Shown: in pieces, positions 63,194-64,000 of the stretch | How the letters are laid out: each line of letters begins with the position of its first letter | How positions within the stretch are numbered: position 1 is the stretch's first letter | DNA from: Fibrobacter sp. UWEL | GTDB lineage: Bacteria; Fibrobacterota; Fibrobacteria; Fibrobacterales; Fibrobacteraceae | Reading direction: 5' to 3' | Assembly (NCBI RefSeq): GCF_900142535.1 | Contig: NZ_FRBE01000004.1 | Location: 124,001 to 188,000 of the forward strand | Length of the DNA stretch: 64,000 bases | Made by a program: the position numbers and the translations under genes | Notes under the pieces: generated by a model | What the model saw: the letters and a program-made list of their open reading frames with translations, nothing else | What the model was told of the DNA's origin: nothing | The model's database searches: none

Positions 63194-63225
63194 AGCCCCG
63201 GTCGTTTGACTGGGGCTTTCTTTTT
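63194..63225. terminator. Bidirectional terminator after the DUF6261 gene
   Basis: AGCCCCGGTC-GTTT-GACTGGGGCT (one G-T pair) with T runs on both strands. Confidence 0.8.
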
Positions 63226-63236
63226 GACCTGATCCT

Positions 63237-64000
63237 TTAAGCTACGTTTTTTTCTGCGACTTTAATGGGTTCGGTTTTTTGGGTTGTTTCCTGTGAGGTG
63301 TCGGTACCTTGTTTACTTCGCTCCTTGCGGAGCTTGAGCTGAATCTTCTTGGCGGAGATTGCGGCGTTCATGTTGTCGATGAAGTTGCTGCATGCTTCGT
63401 CACCCAGGGAGCTCTTGACTGTGGCCATTGCGGCAAGCAGGTTGAATGCTTCCACACAGGCCTGGCGCAGCCTCTTGCCCTGTTCCAGTTCGTGGAGGGC
63501 CTTTTCGGTGAAGCGCTTCCTGTCGGCTTCCTGGAACTGGTTGTTGATTTCTTCCAGCTTGTCCAGCCAGACCTTGAAACCGCAGGATTCCAGGATGTCG
63601 TCCCCCAGGTTGCGGAGGGTCTGGATGATGTTCAGGATTATACCCGTAGACTGCGCCTGGTTCAGCCCGATGGGGCTTGCGTTTTCTTCGAAAGCCTTCC
63701 AGATCTTTGCGCCGTTTGCGGCAGCGGTTTCGTCCGGGAAGTTCTGCAGGCTCCTTGCAGTGTTCCTGCAACTTGCGTAGTACTTGTTGCGTTCTGCATC
63801 CAGCTCGCTTGCCTGGCGTGCCGCCGTTTCGGAAAGGTTCGTTTCCAGGAAGTTGGAAAGTTCCTTTACGGAGGCCTCGTAAGAAGTAATCAAGGGAAGC
63901 ACGGTCTTGTCCGTGATGGCCTTGGCGAAATCCACCGCTTCGCTATGGATACCGTAAAATTCGTCGTTGCGGAGATTTCTAAAAGCGATTGCGTTAATAG
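63237..64000 (-). CDS. DUF6261 family protein, start beyond the window
   Basis: The frame is open to the window edge (254 codons seen). FRNLRNDEFYGIHSEAVDFAKAI at the front and LEELNNQF-like helices, a SRNTARSL region and the serine/threonine/lysine-rich end (QGTDTSQETTQKT) fit DUF6261. It is helical with no signal peptide. The role is unknown. It is the last gene in the window and the terminator at 63194 ends its transcript. Confidence 0.75.
   Translation of the reverse strand, partial: INAIAFRNLRNDEFYGIHSEAVDFAKAITDKTVLPLITSYEASVKELSNFLETNLSETAARQASELDAERNKYYASCRNTARSLQNFPDETAAANGAKIWKAFEENASPIGLNQAQSTGIILNIIQTLRNLGDDILESCGFKVWLDKLEEINNQFQEADRKRFTEKALHELEQGKRLRQACVEAFNLLAAMATVKSSLGDEACSNFIDNMNAAISAKKIQLKLRKERSKQGTDTSQETTQKTEPIKVAEKNVA

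Overview
The window looks like chromosome of a Fibrobacter-type bacterium (phylum Fibrobacterota). This is an inference from style, not from a marker gene. The grounds are polyserine linkers behind lipoprotein signals and in a pilin, clustered minor pilins ending in a giant PilX-like protein, iron genes typical of anaerobes (FeoAB, DUF3793, flavodoxin), and a Gram-negative envelope (OmpA, TonB-dependent-receptor-like protein, beta-barrels). I saw no rRNA, tRNA or CRISPR array.

Layout. 1-124: start of a lipoprotein gene (minus). 340-14657: type IV pilin locus with three paralogous major-type pilins of very different length and a FimT-PilV-PilW-PilX-like minor pilin operon whose last protein has about 2700 residues. 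14658-17006: a four-hairpin intergenic repeat array followed by an OLD-family ATPase/TOPRIM nuclease. 17106-21149: LamG lipoprotein, NAD(P)HX repair enzyme, outer-membrane barrel. 21320-35025: an iron island. It holds a DtxR-type regulator, feoA, feoB, a porin, DUF3793, flavodoxin, an MMPL transporter with a LolA-like protein and a barrel, a small membrane protein plus P-type ATPase that look like ferrosome genes fezA/fezB, and an HD-GYP phosphodiesterase. A TTAG-N5/6-CTAA box lies in front of five of these transcription units.

35070-38890 (minus): ispD, a hypothetical envelope protein and a frameshifted repeat lipoprotein. 39109-39593: a DUF4160/DUF2442 pair. 39695-47949: alanine/glycine symporter, gltX, a BON-domain protein, a WYL regulator, queA, a small hypothetical and a nitrilase-family amidase. 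48038-51159: TonB-dependent-receptor-like protein and a VanX-type dipeptidase. 51160-53170: two direct copies of the four-hairpin array on either side of a PD-(D/E)XK nuclease-like gene. 53171-60666: dTDP-rhamnose genes (rfbD, rfbA, rfbC, rfbB) with a nucleotide-sugar epimerase and an OmpA protein, the gaps peppered with short dispersed repeats and one small S23-like element with terminal inverted repeats. 60768-64000 (minus): accessory material with a broken Rpn-type nuclease/transposase, an AAA ATPase plus small partner gene, and the start of a DUF6261 gene.

Most notable points: the family of arrays of four 36-37-nt imperfect palindromes with fixed 74-nt spacing (four copies in the window); the nuclease-like gene framed by two of them; the probable ferrosome locus and its shared operator-like boxes; and a dispersed intergenic repeat that is translated in frame inside feoB.
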